Shown piece by piece: positions 1 to 13,157 of a stretch of 64,000 bases of DNA; position 1 is the stretch's first letter; the number at the start of each line of letters is the position of its first letter. The DNA is from Dendrobium chrysotoxum (lineage: Eukaryota > Streptophyta > Magnoliopsida > Asparagales > Orchidaceae), in assembly GCA_019925795.1 (NCBI GenBank), contig CM034300.1, positions 73,387,021 through 73,451,020 on the forward strand, read 5' to 3'. The translations under genes and the position numbers were made by a program. The notes beneath the pieces were generated by a model, which was not told the origin of the DNA, searched no databases, and worked only from the letters and a program-made list of their open reading frames with translations.

Positions 1-1636
1 CCATTCTCTTAGAGCTCCCCAGACCTCCCTTTTGATATTCCAAGTGAAATCAAACCGGTCAAACCTCGCCGGCGGCCAGATTCCGGTGAGCTCATACCAT
101 AATCCGTCCAAGGCTTATATCGCTTGATCCATGGCGTTTTGAACCGCGATTCCTGAAGAGAAGTTGAGTGTGGCCAAACAACAAATTCAGAGAATCCTTG
201 AACGGTTCAAACCGTCCCATATCGAGGTAAAATTTTCTAACCCTAGCTTAAGATACCTAGGCTTAATTAGCGTTTGGATAAGTGATTATTAAATGGTTAA
301 AACATCACTCCACAAAATCTGTTCATCTCCTTAATATAAGTTTCAAGTTTCAAGAGAATTGATCGAACCGATTTCGTAAACAAGCCGTTTTTCTATTCTA
401 GGGCTTAATTCAGATTTTTTTTAAACTGAGCGAAATCTGGACCGTTGATATTATGATCAACGGTCAGATTTCCACCGTTCCGCGGTCTATCCGACTACGG
501 ATTTGATCCGAGTTTGAGTAACGCCATCCAACCAAATCACGATCGCTCGTTTCGAACGGCGGGAGATCGAACGGTAGCCGTGGATTGCTGACGCGGATAA
601 GTTAAAACCGCGTGGACCCCACGCGCATTTTTAATTCCGCGGCAATCATTGGCGGCGGCGCCAATCATTGCCAATGATTGGGCGCCGCCACCGCGGTTCG
701 CAGAGCCCAATCAAGGGCCGCCACCTGTCCCACTCAGCCGCCGGCGCCGCCATATTTAAAAGAATTTATTTTAAATTATTTTTAAATAGTTTTTAAATGC
801 AGAAAATTAAATATATATATATATATATATATAATAAATTAAATATTAATATGATAGTTTAATATAATATATTAAAATTCTCATAATTTAATTTTCTTTT
901 ATTTAAAATTAAAACTACTTCAAAATATTTAATATAATTTGAATTATCTATATTATTTAAATAATTAACCAATTACTTAATATTCAAATAATTAAGTAAT
1001 ATATATTTTCAAAATACTTTAATTTCATTTTAAAATATTATCAATAATTAAAGAAACTATTTCAAAATATTTTGATTTGAAATTAGTTTGATTTGAAATA
1101 TATCTTATATATTAAGTTATTTTCACTTAATTAAAAATATTTATAGATTAATTAATATTTGTTTGAAATATATCTTATAATTAACATGGAAACTTAATTT
1201 TTTTTTAAATCCACTTTCAAATTTCAGAAAGTATCCAAGATTTAATTTAATTTAATTTTGAATTATTTTAAATATTAATTAATTTTAAATTATTTAAATT
1301 CTTTTAATTGATTCAAAACATAAAATATTCAAATTAAATTCATTTTAAACCCAAAATTTAAGTGCAATACCTTAAAATTTTCAGAAAATTGAGTATTTTA
1401 ATTTGATATTCTTTTTAGGGATCAAGATTTGATTTATTTAATTACTATTAATCATTTAACTACTTTAATGTTTAATTAATATCTAAATTAAATATTATGT
1501 TAAAATATTTTGAAAATCAAAAGTGTATTTTCAAATAACCTTTGTAAATTAATAAGTCTCTCAAATCTTTAAAGATTCAATTTGATTATTTTTTTAAGTA
1601 TTTCTATTTTAAAATTTATATTCTTATGTATATAGG

Positions 1637-1667
<31 letters not shown>

Positions 1668-4600
1668 TTATTTTAAAATCTACTTTAAAACTATATACAT
1701 AGTAAATCTCTAAAATATTTGAGAGATCTCTTTTGAAATAATGATATTCTAATTATTCACTAACCACTTTGTTAATCATTTCAATCAAATTTTAAAGTAT
1801 TGCATGTGTAAATGCATACACCACTTAGTCTTAGGGTTCTCCTATATCCAAGATTTATTGTGTTTATATATATGTATGTCATGCATGTTATGTTAAGGGT
1901 TAGAATAACTTTGATTTGAACCCATTTAAACTTAATGACATCATTAAGGATAATAATTAAGGACTCATTTAGAGAACTTAGAGAATCTCTAATAATTAGG
2001 TACTGACTTGAAACTTAAACCATTTGAACTTAGTGACATTCTCAGCCTCAAGAAAAATTTTCACTGACTTTTGAGATCATTAAGCCCCTTAATTAACCTA
2101 ATCAAAATCAACCCTTAATTAAGCCATTAAACTTTCTAGAAATTATTATAAAACAATTTTAAATCCAAAAATTACAAATAATACCTCAAACTGACTAGAA
2201 TTAAACCCTTAATCAATGAAAAATAAAAGCCCCTTGACTGGACTTCAAAATTAAGTTTAATTTAACTTTAATTGAAATTCAATATTTAATTAATTTAATT
2301 AATTAAAAATAATTAAAAATTCCAAAAATTTCTCAAACACTTAGAGATCACTCCTTAGGTCATTCCTGACCTTTGGAGTTGATTTCAAGAAGTTTGGAGA
2401 TCATTTGGATCCAAATCACAAAAAGGGTCTCTAATTAAATAATTTAAATAATTCATTAAATACTCAAAACTTCAAAAATTCATAACTAATTCAAATGAAC
2501 TCCAAATTGAGCAAACTCAAAGGCATACAACTCATCTTAAGGTCTAATATTTATTAAAAATGTTAAGTCTCTAGAAATCAATCAATTTTAAAAAGTCAAC
2601 TTTTGGTCAAACCTAGTTCAAATTTAAGTCAAAACTTCAAACCTTCATAATAAAATGTAGAAAAATCCAATTTTAGTGTACTTACTGTCAAACTGATTGT
2701 ATTAAGGTCTAGTATTTTAATAAAATATTAAATTTCTAGAAAACACTTTAAATCAAAAAGTCAATTTTTAACCCCTTAATTAAATGATTAAAATAATCCG
2801 GAAAATACCAAAATTCAATAAATCATTCAAAATTCTAGAAAATATTAATTCAAACTTAAAACCAGCAACCAACTAATTCTAATTAAAATTAATCAACCTT
2901 TAAACCTTAATCAAACTCAAATCACTTAATTATATCGGGTATCACTAGGTAACCCAAGCCTACGAGGCTATTAAATTAGCCCCAAGGAAGGTGAAATAAA
3001 CTTCATGGCCTCGGTGTGCAACAAAGGTGGTATTCAATAAACAATCTAAATCAAGGTTAAAATCAACTTTAAATCATTAAGACTTAAACTTCAATTAAAA
3101 TCTCCCTCAAGCCTTCCAACCAACCAGAACTTTAAGTAATTTCAATCAAGTGCCTATTTAGGACATATCAAAACCACACAGCCTATCTCACACACTGTAG
3201 ATGGTTTGCTAGGACAACCAACTCTAGTATTAGGCTAGGCCGGTGTTTACTTTTCTGCTACTTGTGTGTGCCGGGTTTTCCATGATTTTCATTACATGCT
3301 GGTTATTAGATTTAAGTAATTGATGTTGATGTGATTGTTTATTTGTTTAATGCATTCTGTGTTGATTTGATTGTACGATTAGATCTACCCCTAGGCTAGG
3401 GACGATTTGTACTAATTCAATCTTATGCAGGTAGTCATGCTCATACAGGGCATAAACTAAAGGGGGCAAAAAAATCATAATTATTAAATTGCACAGGTGC
3501 TAAGCATGCTTAGACCCCCTTTAAAATTAAAAGAGCATGGCCAAGTGTGGCTGGTTTGAGCATTTAAATTTCAAATATATTAACTGCTTGGGATGTAAAT
3601 ATAACTATTGATTATTAGGATAACCCTGCAGGTTGTTGAGTCTAGATTTTAATTTTAATTAATGTAATTTGAGATGATATTTGAGTTGTAAATTTAAAGT
3701 GATTTGAGATTGAGATGTTTAAACATCCAATTTGGAATCCAAAGAGAAAGGAACATCCCTTAGGGGAGAGTTCCTATCCATTTGGAGATCCAAATCAGGA
3801 TGAATTTCAAATATTCAAAGAGAAAAGATAACACCCTTATCTAGGGGGAGTTTCTTTTCATATGGATATCCAGACCCGACAATCCAAGGAGTTCCAAGAA
3901 GACGAAGAAGTGAAGAACAAGAAGAATCTCAAATCTCAAAGTCACTTGAGTCTTAGGAGTAGAATCCGGGTTGTAGTCAGTGGTACCCGGTCACTTTACT
4001 TTACTGCAGACCCTGGGTTGTATAATTAAGTGGCACTTGCCACATGGACTTTCAATTTGAGCATTTATTTAATTAATTTAATTATTTAATTGATTTGATT
4101 TATGTGTTGATTGCGATTAAGGACCCGCATGCTTTTAGTAGTTTATTTGGCGCTCTTGCATGTCGATTTTGATTTAGCCTGGAACCCGATCGGAGGCTCG
4201 TGAGGGTACGGTCATTAACTATTTCTATTTAAACAAAATTAAAAATTTTAAGCTCAGATAGAAACTCTAACGCTCTTAAGAAGTAAGCCCGGACTCGCCG
4301 GGGGTTTTTCATGCATCATATTGAATCTTCTCTACCGTGTTAGGCACCTCCCCGCCTGCGGGTTTTGGCAGACCACCTGACCTATTAGGGTGCAGTTCTG
4401 TCCAAGGGGATGTTGTGCAATCTCTAGGATAAAATCTATTTTTTAAGCCTGATTTTAAAATTGCTTCATTCTGATTTAAGCATTTTATCGAGTCAACTAG
4501 CATGCATCGCATTACTAACAAATTAAAAATTGAGTCTAAATCTTAATTACATTTTTTGCTTAAGCATTTCACCCAACATAAGTTAAGGGGTCAATTAGGA

Positions 4601-5630
4601 ATCTGCTCTAGATGTCGACCCCAACTCCTTAAACTCAATCTTAAATAACATCCTTAACCACTCTTTCATAAAGACTTTGACTCATGGTTTTGAAGTGTTA
4701 AGGTGGTTTAGCTGGCTCCCTAATCCAGGCCAGGGTAAGTCCAGGATTGCATTGCATTAGCTAGGTTCTGGGTCACTGATTTTCAGTACCCATTTTAGAC
4801 TTAGATTTTGAGGCAAATGTTCAATCTTAAGACCTCAACTTTCGGGAATCTAATTCCCATTTTCTAATAAAATTGACAACTTAAATATTAAATCTCTTTC
4901 AATCTAATTCAAGCCCAACACTTAGGATAGGTTGGGGTATTTCTGAAGTGATTCAGAATCTCAAAGCACCTCCTACCATTCTTCCTTTGACTCCAGAAAG
5001 AACTGTTCAATCTTGAACCATTCCCACTTGAAATTCAAGTCCTTAACCTCCTTTGACATCAATCTTTGAATTCTTAAATAAAATTCGTATCGCTATTTTA
5101 ATCGAGAGTATTCGTAGGAAATTTTCTGGTTTCCTATGATGTAATTAACTACGAGGGCTTGCGCTCGTAGGAGATTTAGAAACCCAGACCTGATTTCAAA
5201 ATCAAGCTTTTTCAAAACCTTTAATTAATTATCTTTGGGAAATCAAAACAAAAAATGGCGATCGTTATTTTCATATTTAAACTATTGATAATTATTGATA
5301 TTTTTTTTCTTCGGATAGATATGTCAATTACAATCATAGTTCTGATTATGAAATTAATGATCCATATATTTATATTAGCATAGTCAAGCAGTTGATTAAA
5401 CATCATTTTGATCTTTTGAGATCATATGTTGTTTCTCCTTGAGTTTGACTATGATAATCAGATAAATTCAAAGATTTATAATCTGAACATATTAGGGAAT
5501 GATATGTTCATCTTTCGAGATGATTTATCATTCATAATAAGTGTTCGATTATAAAATTTAAATTCCAGAAATTAAATGTCCCAAAGAAAATTAAACACTT
5601 TTCAAAACTATTTTTTTTAATCAAAACACA
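1..5630 (-). mobile_element. Partial copy of a very long LTR-like element, nested in a gypsy pol gene
   Basis: This AT-rich block has no convincing ORF and continues past the left edge of the window. Its reverse complement is homologous to the element at 15883-22973: both start with TG and share a stretch reading about GTTTTGAAAAG...TTTTCTTTGGGA, a CGGTGTTTACTTTTCTGCTA-type block (near 3240 here, 18180 there) and a GC-rich zone (430-760 here, 20310-20540 there). It ends in CA at 5630, directly against the broken pol gene of the gypsy element, so it is a nested insertion. AT microsatellites lie at 811-833 and 1637-1662. The strand given is relative to the other copy; true transcriptional orientation is unknown. 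Its class is inferred, not proven. Confidence 0.7.
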
Positions 5631-8600
5631 GTGCAGATCGGGTCGTTACTCTTAGAAGAAGAAAAGACCAAGTACGTAGAATTTCTATGAAAAATTAGGA
5701 TGTCTTTGTCTGGACTCCAGCAGACATGCCGGGAATTAGCCCTGAGGTAATCACACTCTCTCTCAAAATAAATCCAACCTGCAAGCCAGTGATCCAGAAG
5801 ACGCGGAATTTTGCACCAAAGCGCCAGCAAGCAATCAAAAAGGAGGTCGACAAACTCCTGAAAGCTGAATTCATACAGGAAGTACACTATCCCACCTAGC
5901 TGGCAAATATAGTCATGGTCAAGAACACCAGTGGAGCTTGGAGGATGTGCGTAGACTACACAGACCTCAATAAGGCCTGTTCGAAAGACAGTTTTCCTCT
6001 CCCTCGTATCAATCAACTAGTGGACGCAACATTTGGGCAACGAATGTTGTGCTTCATGGATGCCTACTCAAGCTACAACCAAATAAGGATGAATCTCGAA
6101 GACTAGTAGGCAATAGCTTTTTAAACAGACAGAGGACTATACTGCTACCAGGTTATGCCCTTCGGACTGAAAAATGTAGGAGCCATATATCAGTGTCTCA
6201 TGAATAAGGTATTTAAAGACCTTATTGGGCATACTATGGAGGTGTACATGGATGATATGCTGGTCAAAAGTCTTAAAAAATCACATCATATCTCTAATTT
6301 AGAACAATACTTCTGTCTTCTGTGATCCTATAACATGCGCCTCAACCCCTCTAAATGCACATTCGGAGTTGTCTCAGGAAAATTCTTGGGGTTCATGGTC
6401 ACCCATCAAGGGATTGAAGCCAATCCTGAGAAGATCAAGGCTTTAAGGGGCATGGTGCCTCCAAGAAACATCAAGGAAGTCCAGAGAATAAATGGAAGGA
6501 TCGCGGCACTCTCTCGCTTCTTAGCTCACTCAGGGGACAGATATCTGCCCTTCTTCAAGATCCTCAGAGGGGCCCGTAACTCAGGATTTTAATGGACAGA
6601 CGAATGCCAAGAGGCCTTCGAGCAACTTCGAATATATCTTGTTTCACCTCCGCTACTCTCAAAGCAAATTCCAGGAGAAAAATTATTTTTGTACTTGGCC
6701 ATTTCCACCCAGGCAATCAGTTCAGTCCTAGTCCGAGAAGAGAATGTTGCTCAACGCCCCGTATACTATGTTAGCAAGATCCTATCTAAAATAGAAGGAT
6801 GTTATCCCGTGGCAGATAAAATAGTGTTGACCTTAGTCTACTCAGCTAAGAGGCTACGCCCCTACTTTCAGGCCCATATAATTTGAGTCTACAAAAATTT
6901 GCCATTGAAAAATATCCTGCAAAAACCTGAAGCCTCTAGCAGGCTCATCAAGTGGTTAGTAGAATTGAGAGAGTTTAACTTTTATAACCTTCCCAGACCT
7001 GATATCAAGTCCCAGGCGCTTGCAGATTTTGTGGTTGAATGCACCATCTTAGTATCTGACAAGTCACTAAGCGCTTCTCCTTCTCCCCCGTGCTAGATGA
7101 TGTATGTTGATGGAGCATCGAGAAGTTTTTGTGCCGGAGCAGGAATCCTGTTGATCTCTCCGCAATAAGTTAGTCTTGAATATGGGCTCCGACTCAAGTT
7201 CCCTGCAATAAACAACGCAGCAGAATATGAGGCTCTTATTGTCGGATTACGCCTGGCAATTGACTGTGAAGTACAAAACCTGGTGGTCTACATTGATTCA
7301 CACTAATTGCTTCACAGGTGGAGGGGGAGTTTAACATCCATAACCTCCAGTTGGCTCTTTATTGTAATATAGTAAATCTGCTCATAGCTCGTATAAATGA
7401 ACATCAAATTATACATATTCTTCGGGAGCAAAATGCACGAGCAGACGCCCTCTCCAAACTTGCTACTGCTATAACTGACGACACATTCAAAAGAAAGTGT
7501 ATCGAGGAGATATATTTTCCAAGTATTCTGGGCCCGTAGATAATACAGTCAATTGAATCAGGAGAGACATCCTGGATTGGCCCTCTCCTAACTTTCTTAC
7601 AAGAGTGTGTTCTTCCAGAAGACCCGATAGCAGAAGTACGACTTCGGAGGCAGGCATCCAACCAACTTTACTGTTGTAAATGGAGAGTTGTACAAACGAG
7701 CCTTCTCAGGACCATACCTCAAGTGCCTTCCTCCCACAGAAGCAAATTATGCACTCCGAGAAGTGCATTCAGGAATATGCGGAGAACATCTGGGTGGAAG
7801 GGCGTTAGCCCAGAAGATTATGAGACAAGGGTTCTACTAGCCAACGATGAAGCAGGAGGCACTAGAATTCGTACAAAAGTGTAACAGTTGCCAGCTACAC
7901 GCCAACCTCACCCATCTACCTGCTACAGAAATCTCAATATTATAGAGTCCCTGGCCTTTTGCTCAGTGGGGGATCGATATAATGGGGCCCTTCCCCATAG
8001 CCACTGGACAGTGGAAGTTTATTATCCTGGCTGTGGATTACTTCACCAAGTGGGTGGAGGACGAACCTCTGGCAAAAATCACTGAGGTAAATGCCAAACA
8101 GTTCTTGTGAAAGAATATAATATGCCGTTTCGACATTCCCACAAAAGTAATTACAGATAACAGAACACAGTTCATGGGAAAGGTCATTACCATATTTTGC
8201 AAAGATCTCCACATTCAGCTAGTACACATGGTCGTGGCCCATCCCCAGACTAATGGACAGACAGAGGTCACTAATCGGACGATTCAGCAAGGGTTAAAGA
8301 CACACTTGGAGAAGGCTGGGGGGTAATGGGCTGACGAGCTCCCAAATGTCCTTTGGGCTTATCGTACCACGGTACAAACCCCAACAGAAGAAATCCCGTA
8401 CAATCTCTGCTTTGGCACCGAATCTGTCATCCCAGTCGACATTTGAGTTCCAAGTCATAGAGTCTAAACTTTTGACTTCAACGTCAACGAAGAAAAGCTC
8501 AGATACAATCTAGACCTCCTTCCAGAGATAAGAGATGAGGCGGTGCTCAAGACTGCTCCATATCACCAGAGAGTTGCCTGTCACTATAACCGAAGGATGA

Positions 8601-8780
8601 AACCACGTCGTATAGCGATAGGGGATCTAGTTCTGTGCAGTATTGAGGCGGTAGGAAAAGGCCCTCAGCGCAATAAACTCTCCCCCCTCTGAGAGGGTTC
8701 GTACTTGGTGGCAACCGTGGTGAAGCCAGGAACCTTCAAACTAAAGGAAAAGTGCTTCCTCGGACCTAAAATGTAGACAA
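5631..8780 (+). pseudogene. pol: gypsy pol remnant: reverse transcriptase, RNase H, integrase
   Basis: The reading frame is broken by stops and frameshifts. RT begins with the WTPADMPGISPEV block near 5710, followed by the WRMCVDYTDLNKACSKDSFP block near 5940 and the YMDDML catalytic motif near 6248. The RT thumb and connection region runs to about 6600. An RNase H signature (YVDGASR, then NNAAEYEAL) lies at 7100-7240. The integrase has an HHCC-type zinc-binding region near 7760-7900 (ending CNSCQLH), then catalytic-core Asp residues in IDIMGPLP (near 7975) and ITDNRTQF (near 8150), and Glu in NGQTEVTNRT (near 8255). Stops replace Trp in the WLANIVM block (5899) and Gln after NLED (6104). The 5' end is cut by the insertion at 5630. 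No product can be made. Confidence 0.88.
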
Positions 8781-9010
8781 CCTTCATAAATACTATCAGT
8801 AAAAGATAAAAGTGTTTTTATTTTAAGTGTTGTATGTAGTCAGTGTTAAGTGTCATTTACCTCCTATATTGCTAATGACATTTGTAGCTCCTACCCCTGA
8901 GTTGTATCAGGGAAGTATGGTGTTGTTCAATACAGTAAAGTTATGTTCCCTCGTTCAGTTACATTATCGCCTCCTTCAATTAGGACTGTAATAATAATTT
9001 CACATATGCT

Positions 9011-9490
9011 GTGAGCCTCAATCTTGAAATCTTTGATTCAAGTAATACGCAACACGATTGCAACTCAATCCAAGATGATCAGTCCGAGGTGGATTTGATC
9101 CGACCTCTTCCACACAGGTTAAAAAGTATAACAAAATGCTTCAATTCACAACCTAGGATCGATCAAAACATCCTAAGTGGATGTCACTTTATTATAATAT
9201 CCTTGGTTCGAGGCATGTACTCTTCGTTGCACCTCAATCACTGGATGATCGGTCCCGGGGGGATCCAACCTGACCTCTTCCACACAGGTTAAATAACATT
9301 ATATAATATTATAATCAACAACCTCAGAAAGGCCAAATGTCCTTGATAGATGTCACTTGAAACTTGAACTCCTTAGTACGAGAAGCCTGAACCTCAATCG
9401 CTGGATATTTGGTCCAAAGTGGGTACAACCTGACCTCTTTCACATAGGTTGGACGACATTAATCAATAACCTCAGACAAATCGAGTACCT
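9011..9490 (+). repeat. Three degenerate tandem units of about 165 bp
   Basis: Three successive units contain the block reading about CCTCAATC..TGGATGATCGGTCC followed by CTGACCTCTTCCACACAGGTT. Copies lie near 9065, 9232 and 9392. They sit between pol and the antisense ORF of the gypsy element. I see no coding potential. Confidence 0.7.
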
Positions 9491-9666
9491 TAAAAAAAAG
9501 AGGGAGCATAAAGTTCACTTGGACTAAATCATAGAAGACAACACATAATCCACTACTAAATCAACAATCCACTACTGAATCATAAATGACAACATGTATG
9601 AACATGAACATCTAACATAAACAAAAAGCACTAAGAAGGATCAGATAAGTACAACAAGCAAAGATA

Positions 9667-11258
9667 TTACTCAATATCCACGACTTCATCATCAACTTCA
9701 AGGGCGCAGGCCTTCTGCAGCTCGCTCTCTATCTCATTACCATCAGAATCTGGTGGAAAGTCATCTGAGGCCTGGCTAAGTGTCAGTCCCTCGACCTCAA
9801 CTCCAGCCTTCTGCTGCACCAGACGAACTCCCTTCAAGAATCCCTGGATGAACCCCTCGTCAATACACTGCTGCTCCAAAGCTTTCACCTCTACCTCGTA
9901 GATGTGATCGTGAGCCTCCTGAACATGGTCCTAGATGATGATCTTGAAGGCTATCGACTTCTTGAAATCCTCAATAACCCTTGAGGACTCAAAACTAGTC
10001 AAAGCAGCTTCCTTCTCAACAATAAGAGTCTAGGACCTCTTCTTCTCAGCCTCGAGCACCGCTACTTTCTATCCAAAAGCCCTCTGATCCTCACGAAGCT
10101 AGATGATCGTCGCCTGTGCCCTCTCAAGATCAACCTGAAGAAGATCAATCTGCTGTTTCTAGAGGGATAAGGATTGTACTATATTCGCCAGCTCAGTCCT
10201 ACACCCGCACAGCTCCTCCTCCAGCACCTTGGCCTCTCTAGTCTTCTGGTCGTACTTCCACTTGTATTCTCCCTAAAGATACTTGACTTTCAGAAATTCA
10301 GCATTCCATTCATTCAGAGCCCCCGTTAGCTTGGCATCGAGCTCTGTACGCCGTAACAACTGAAATAAGAAAGAAAAGGGCATTAGAAGCCATCTAAGAA
10401 CGAAAAAAAAAGAAACACTAGAAAGGTGTTGCTTGCCAGGTCGTTAGCTTTGCGACGTCCGACACATTGATGGCTCAAGATATCCCCAGGAACACGAAAC
10501 TCGACAGGGGAAGAGGCAAGTGGAACCTTGCTTGTACTCACCGCAGCCCCCTCCAACTTCTTCTTTTTCAGCAAAACATAGGGATCTTCACCTCCGACCT
10601 GTCTCATGGGGGACACCTTTGGAGCTGGGGTAGGTGGCTCAGGAACCTTGGAAGTTGGCTTCAACATCCGAGCATCCGATCTCCTGGGGTGAAAGGACAG
10701 ACCAACCTTGAACAAGAACTCTTCTTCTATATACTTATTTAAATAATGAATCTCATATAGAAGATGCTCGATGTCGGGGACCTTCAGAAGCCTCATTATA
10801 TCCTCCTCTCTGACGTGCATAGGAGCTGGCAAGTCCCTCATTTTTCCCTACTTCTCAAGAAGGCCCCAGTCATTTTTCAAAAAAAAGAAGGCGCTAGACC
10901 AGCCCTTCGCAGGATCCCGGGTGCACATATCTAACTATTTAGACCTGAAAGTCACGCTCCCATGCATGTCTCTGGTGAGTCGTCCCATTCGTGAGAGGTG
11001 CTCAGGTGTCAGTACAGCCCCCCGATCTCTAAAAAGTGCGATCAGCCCCGCCGTCACTGACATGGCTCTGTACGAAAATTGCGACAGACTCACCCCACAT
11101 CTTTTTAAAATCTCAACCAGCTCAGCGGGAGGGGGAAAATGCAATCCTGCTTGTAAACTGGTCTCGCTAACAATGAGGTACCCGGGAGGAGGAAGGCCAG
11201 CCCGATCGGACCTTTACGAGACCGTCGTCACCACATCATTCGGGATGTGGTAAATTCT
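9667..11258 (-). pseudogene. Antisense additional ORF of the gypsy element, two exons
   Basis: Reading the minus strand, a single frame runs from at least 11258 to a stop at 9667 and is broken only by point stops. Exon 1 (to 10437) holds a globular region (IPNDVV, then PPPAELVEILKRCGVSLSQF) like the plant 'putative gypsy type transposon' family (Pfam Transposase_28). A likely 77-nt intron occupies 10436-10360; it starts GCAAGC, ends TTATTTCAG and is phase 0, and the same frame resumes exactly after it. Exon 2 (10359-9667) is a Lys/Glu-rich probable coiled coil ending in an acidic tail. Its stops are mostly TAG where Gln or Trp is expected. The function of such antisense ORFs is unknown. The family call is from pattern recognition and has not been searched. 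Confidence 0.72.
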
Positions 11259-11689
11259 TGTGTAGAACAATTAGAGCATCACCCGTGATCGTGGACGCTA
11301 CATCATCCACCCTCACCCCCTTATTGGACCTCCGTTTAGCTCAAGCAGGGCAGTAGGTTTTCTTTCAACTGAAGGATCGCTGGAGGGAAGACGATCACCC
11401 GACATGGCCTCTGTATAGGGAGGGGCCCTGCCAAAAGTAGGGGAATGCCTCCCGTATAGAAAGAGGGCAAGCAGACAGGATGACAGAGGGGAGGAATTCT
11501 CCTTCTTATAGAGAGGGGCCCTGGGCCTGGACGAGGGATGCCACCTGTTCAGGGCCAGGGGAGGGCCTCACTTGAAAGAAAAGAGAGTGAATGGGGGGAA
11601 GGTACAAAGGTTAAGGCCCTAGAGGGATCTATTTATAGGAGGGGTAGGGGTAGTTTAGGAATTTTAAAAAAATTCAGGCGCCACGTCAT

Positions 11690-12060
11690 CAGCCACATCA
11701 ACGTGCGCCACATCATCAGTATATCCTAAGTGTCATTGCCATGTCAGCAATCTGTACTGCATGGCACTGCCACGTTATCACTCTGTCTTACCTGTCTTAT
11801 CCATATCAGCCAGAACCCAACAGGTCATGGGTGATACCTCAGCCACGATCTGCGTGTTGTTGCCACAGCATCGATCCGTCCTGCGTGTCAATGCCATATC
11901 ATCGATCTGACCTAAGTGTCACAGCCACATCATCGATCCGTCCTGCATGTCAATGACATGTCATCGATCCGACCTACATGTCACTGTCACATCATCGATC
12001 CATCCTGCATTGCACTGCTATGTCATCGGTCCGTCCTGCGTGCACTGCCACGTCTGCATC
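11690..12060 (+). repeat. Short tandem repeats, about 25-55 bp unit
   Basis: Repeated CACATCATCGATCCGTCCTG and TGCATGTCAATGCCA blocks run through this interval of the gypsy element, between the antisense ORF and the 3' LTR. The overlapping ORFs here are by-products of the repeats. Confidence 0.7.
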
Positions 12061-12067
12061 CTGCAAA

Positions 12068-12160
12068 ATACCCCATGCCTTCCATGGGATTCGAACCCAG
12101 GATCTTGGGCATGGGACCAAAAATACTAACAACTCTTCCACATGGGACGAGTTATTAAAA
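12068..12160 (-). mobile_element. tRNA-like (SINE-like) sequence inside the gypsy element
   Basis: On the minus strand there is a perfect B-box-like GGGTTCGAATCCC and, about 45 nt upstream, an A-box-like TGTGGAAGAGTTGTTAG. This is the layout of a tRNA-derived short retroposon. I could not find target-site duplications or a poly(A) tail, so the class is uncertain. Confidence 0.35.
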
Positions 12161-12549
12161 ATGCCTCTTTTTTATTTAAATTATAACGTTTCAGCTAATA
12201 GGTACAACATTAGCTACAATCATGCATATCATGACCACGTTAGCTCCACCATAACACAACGACAACCAAGATCTTGTGTGTTATGACCACGTCGATGCCA
12301 CGTCAGCCACGATCAAGTGCAACATCAGTGCCACATCATCATGCCCAAATTTGGGCCTGAAAAAGCTAAATCAGACATTTTTTGGGTCCCCGAAATCATT
12401 TTTCGTCGTTTCGGACTTAATTTTGATACTTTTAAAGCCGATCGGGACCTCTAAGCTCAACATTGGGTTATTTCCAAACTTCGAATCACATAAAGAATTC
12501 CATGAAAATTGTGATCCATATTTTCAGACTTATAGAGTTTCGGTGTCTG

Positions 12550-12564
12550 AAAATAGGGGGCAAC
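12550..12564 (+). other. Polypurine tract of the Tat element
   Basis: AAAATAGGGGGCAAC stands directly before the TGATAC start of the 3' LTR, the position expected for the plus-strand primer. The gag-only element on the minus strand has nearly the same tract next to its 3' LTR (38736-38752). Confidence 0.8.
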
Positions 12565-13023
12565 TGATACATCCTCAAAAAATTATCTTGATCGGGCACG
12601 AATCTCGAGGCAAAACCAAGTCAGAAGCTTCCAAAATTAAATTTGGGATGATCCGAACTCCAATTTTAGCAAAATTATAGTCAAACTGAGCATCTCAAAA
12701 ATACGAACCCAACGACACCAAACTCGACCCAATCTGAGCCCAAATGGGTCCAAATCAAGTGTCTAAAGTTTTATTGGAAGCTTCAAACCATAATTTGGAT
12801 TACCAAACGGTCTCCAAATGTAACATGCTTATAGTCGAATCGAGCGTCTCGACGAGACGAATCCAATGAGCCCAAGACCTGCCAAAATTCGATAACCCTA
12901 AGACCTTCAAATGCCCAGCCAACGGTCCATATTCAAGGGATTCAATATTGGACATCCATTCAAACCAATCCTAACTACCCTTGATCTTCCACCTATTTAT
13001 GGGCCATGCCACTCACAAAAATC

Positions 13024-13030
13024 TATAAAT
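13024..13030 (+). promoter_or_regulatory. Candidate LTR TATA box
   Basis: TATAAAT followed by AGAGCACCC in the 3' LTR. The same TATAAATAG context occurs in related LTRs (minus strand at 44165-44171; plus strand near 49290), which supports it as the LTR core promoter. Confidence 0.55.
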
Positions 13031-13157
13031 AGAGCACCCTCTTCTCTTGAAAAAGACACCTAATCCTAAGAGAGAAAGAGAGAGCTCTTGCCTCCTTGCT
13101 CCTCCTCGACCACCGTCGGAGTTCCGTCGGACCACCGCTTCACGTCGTTGCTCCGCC

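Noticed and set aside
11160..12060. Regularly spaced repeats that might suggest a CRISPR-like array
   Set aside because: Units are directly adjacent and degenerate with no unique spacers, and they lie inside a plant retrotransposon.
12276..12680. 134-codon plus-strand ORF across the LTR start
   Set aside because: It crosses the polypurine tract and LTR boundary, and the homologous LTRs do not keep the frame.
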